Below, in pieces: positions 63,931 through 64,000 of a stretch of DNA of 64,000 bases (positions within the stretch are counted from its first letter, which is position 1; every line of letters begins with the position of its first letter). The DNA is from Blastocatellia bacterium (GTDB lineage Bacteria; Acidobacteriota; Blastocatellia; Chloracidobacteriales; Chloracidobacteriaceae). Both the position numbers and the translations under genes were made by a program. The notes under the pieces were generated by a model, which ran no database searches, was not told the origin of the DNA, and saw only the letters and a list, made by a program, of their open reading frames with translations. Where the stretch lies: NCBI GenBank assembly GCA_019695185.1, contig JAIBAN010000021.1, positions 27,121 through 91,120 of the forward strand. Direction: 5' to 3'.

Positions 63931-64000
63931 ATGAAAAAACAACATGTGACCTTAACCGAATCTGATCGCCAAACCTTACAAGAACTGGTGGCTGGAGGCC
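63931..64000 (+). CDS. IS630-family transposase, N-terminal fragment
   Basis: ATG at 63931 opens 'MKKQHVTLTESDRQTLQELV', which continues off the window edge. This matches the conserved start of IS630-family (Tc1/mariner-like) transposases, a helix-turn-helix region that binds the terminal repeat. Only 23 residues are seen; the catalytic DDE part is outside. It lies about 140 bp after the IS3 relic, so two element types are stacked here. The left end of the element should lie between 63860 and 63930 but was not delimited. Confidence 0.72.
   Translation, partial: MKKQHVTLTESDRQTLQELVAGG

Overview
The window looks like a chromosomal segment of a Gram-negative, didermic bacterium, most plausibly an Acidobacteriota member close to Blastocatellia. 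This is inferred from gene content (Omp85/TamB pair, nuo genes, TPR-CHAT proteins, propeller sensors, GH57 with DUF4912), moderately high GC and many short-tandem-repeat intergenic arrays; no rRNA marker is present. I found no rRNA, tRNA or CRISPR array.

Layout. 1-8059 is read mainly from the minus strand: a GH57 glycoside hydrolase fragment, a DUF4912 protein, two small unknown proteins, and a partial complex I operon nuoA-B-C-D-E-F that ends at a clear terminator after nuoF (nuoG-N are not here). 8493-20970 is plus strand: a GAF-GAF hybrid histidine kinase, a DMT-family exporter, an exported aminopeptidase P, a fused aconitase/isopropylmalate dehydratase with its swivel domain first, and a 1590-residue exported multidomain protein with a putative HExxH zincin centre. 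21188-25526 is minus strand: small unknowns, a HEAT-repeat protein and an M28 peptidase with membrane segments. 25995-38630 is a long plus-strand run: a polyprenyl-phosphate sugar transferase, a propeller/Y_Y_Y receptor carrying a P-loop NTPase, an orphan ABC permease, a PlsC acyltransferase, a PrsW protease fused to zinc ribbons and an FHA domain, and a Cache-HAMP-HD-GYP phosphodiesterase. 38689-42104 is minus strand (S24/S26-like peptidase, exported unknown, bioA, MobA-like nucleotidyltransferase). 42307-43797 is a double J-domain protein. 44178-48822 is minus strand (sulfatase and a large membrane phosphatase-superfamily protein). 49174-62869 is plus strand: exported TPR-CHAT protease, TamB, BamA/TamA-like Omp85, PP2C-like phosphatase and a carotenoid desaturase/isomerase-type flavoprotein. 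62870-64000 is a gene-poor, AT-richer tail with an IS3 relic and the start of an IS630-family transposase.

The most unusual signal is not a protein. About eighteen intergenic gaps hold paired short-tandem-repeat elements: several copies of a mostly 7-bp unit, a spacer, then its reverse complement. The unit differs from gap to gap, yet the architecture and usually the polarity are the same: the purine-rich arm follows the upstream stop codon and the pyrimidine-rich arm precedes the next start codon. In this window they lie only between co-directional genes. Divergent gaps lack them, and convergent gaps have ordinary hairpins instead. They sit inside the nuo operon, in places supply start-codon or signal-peptide sequence, and similar arrays occur in frame inside three coding sequences.
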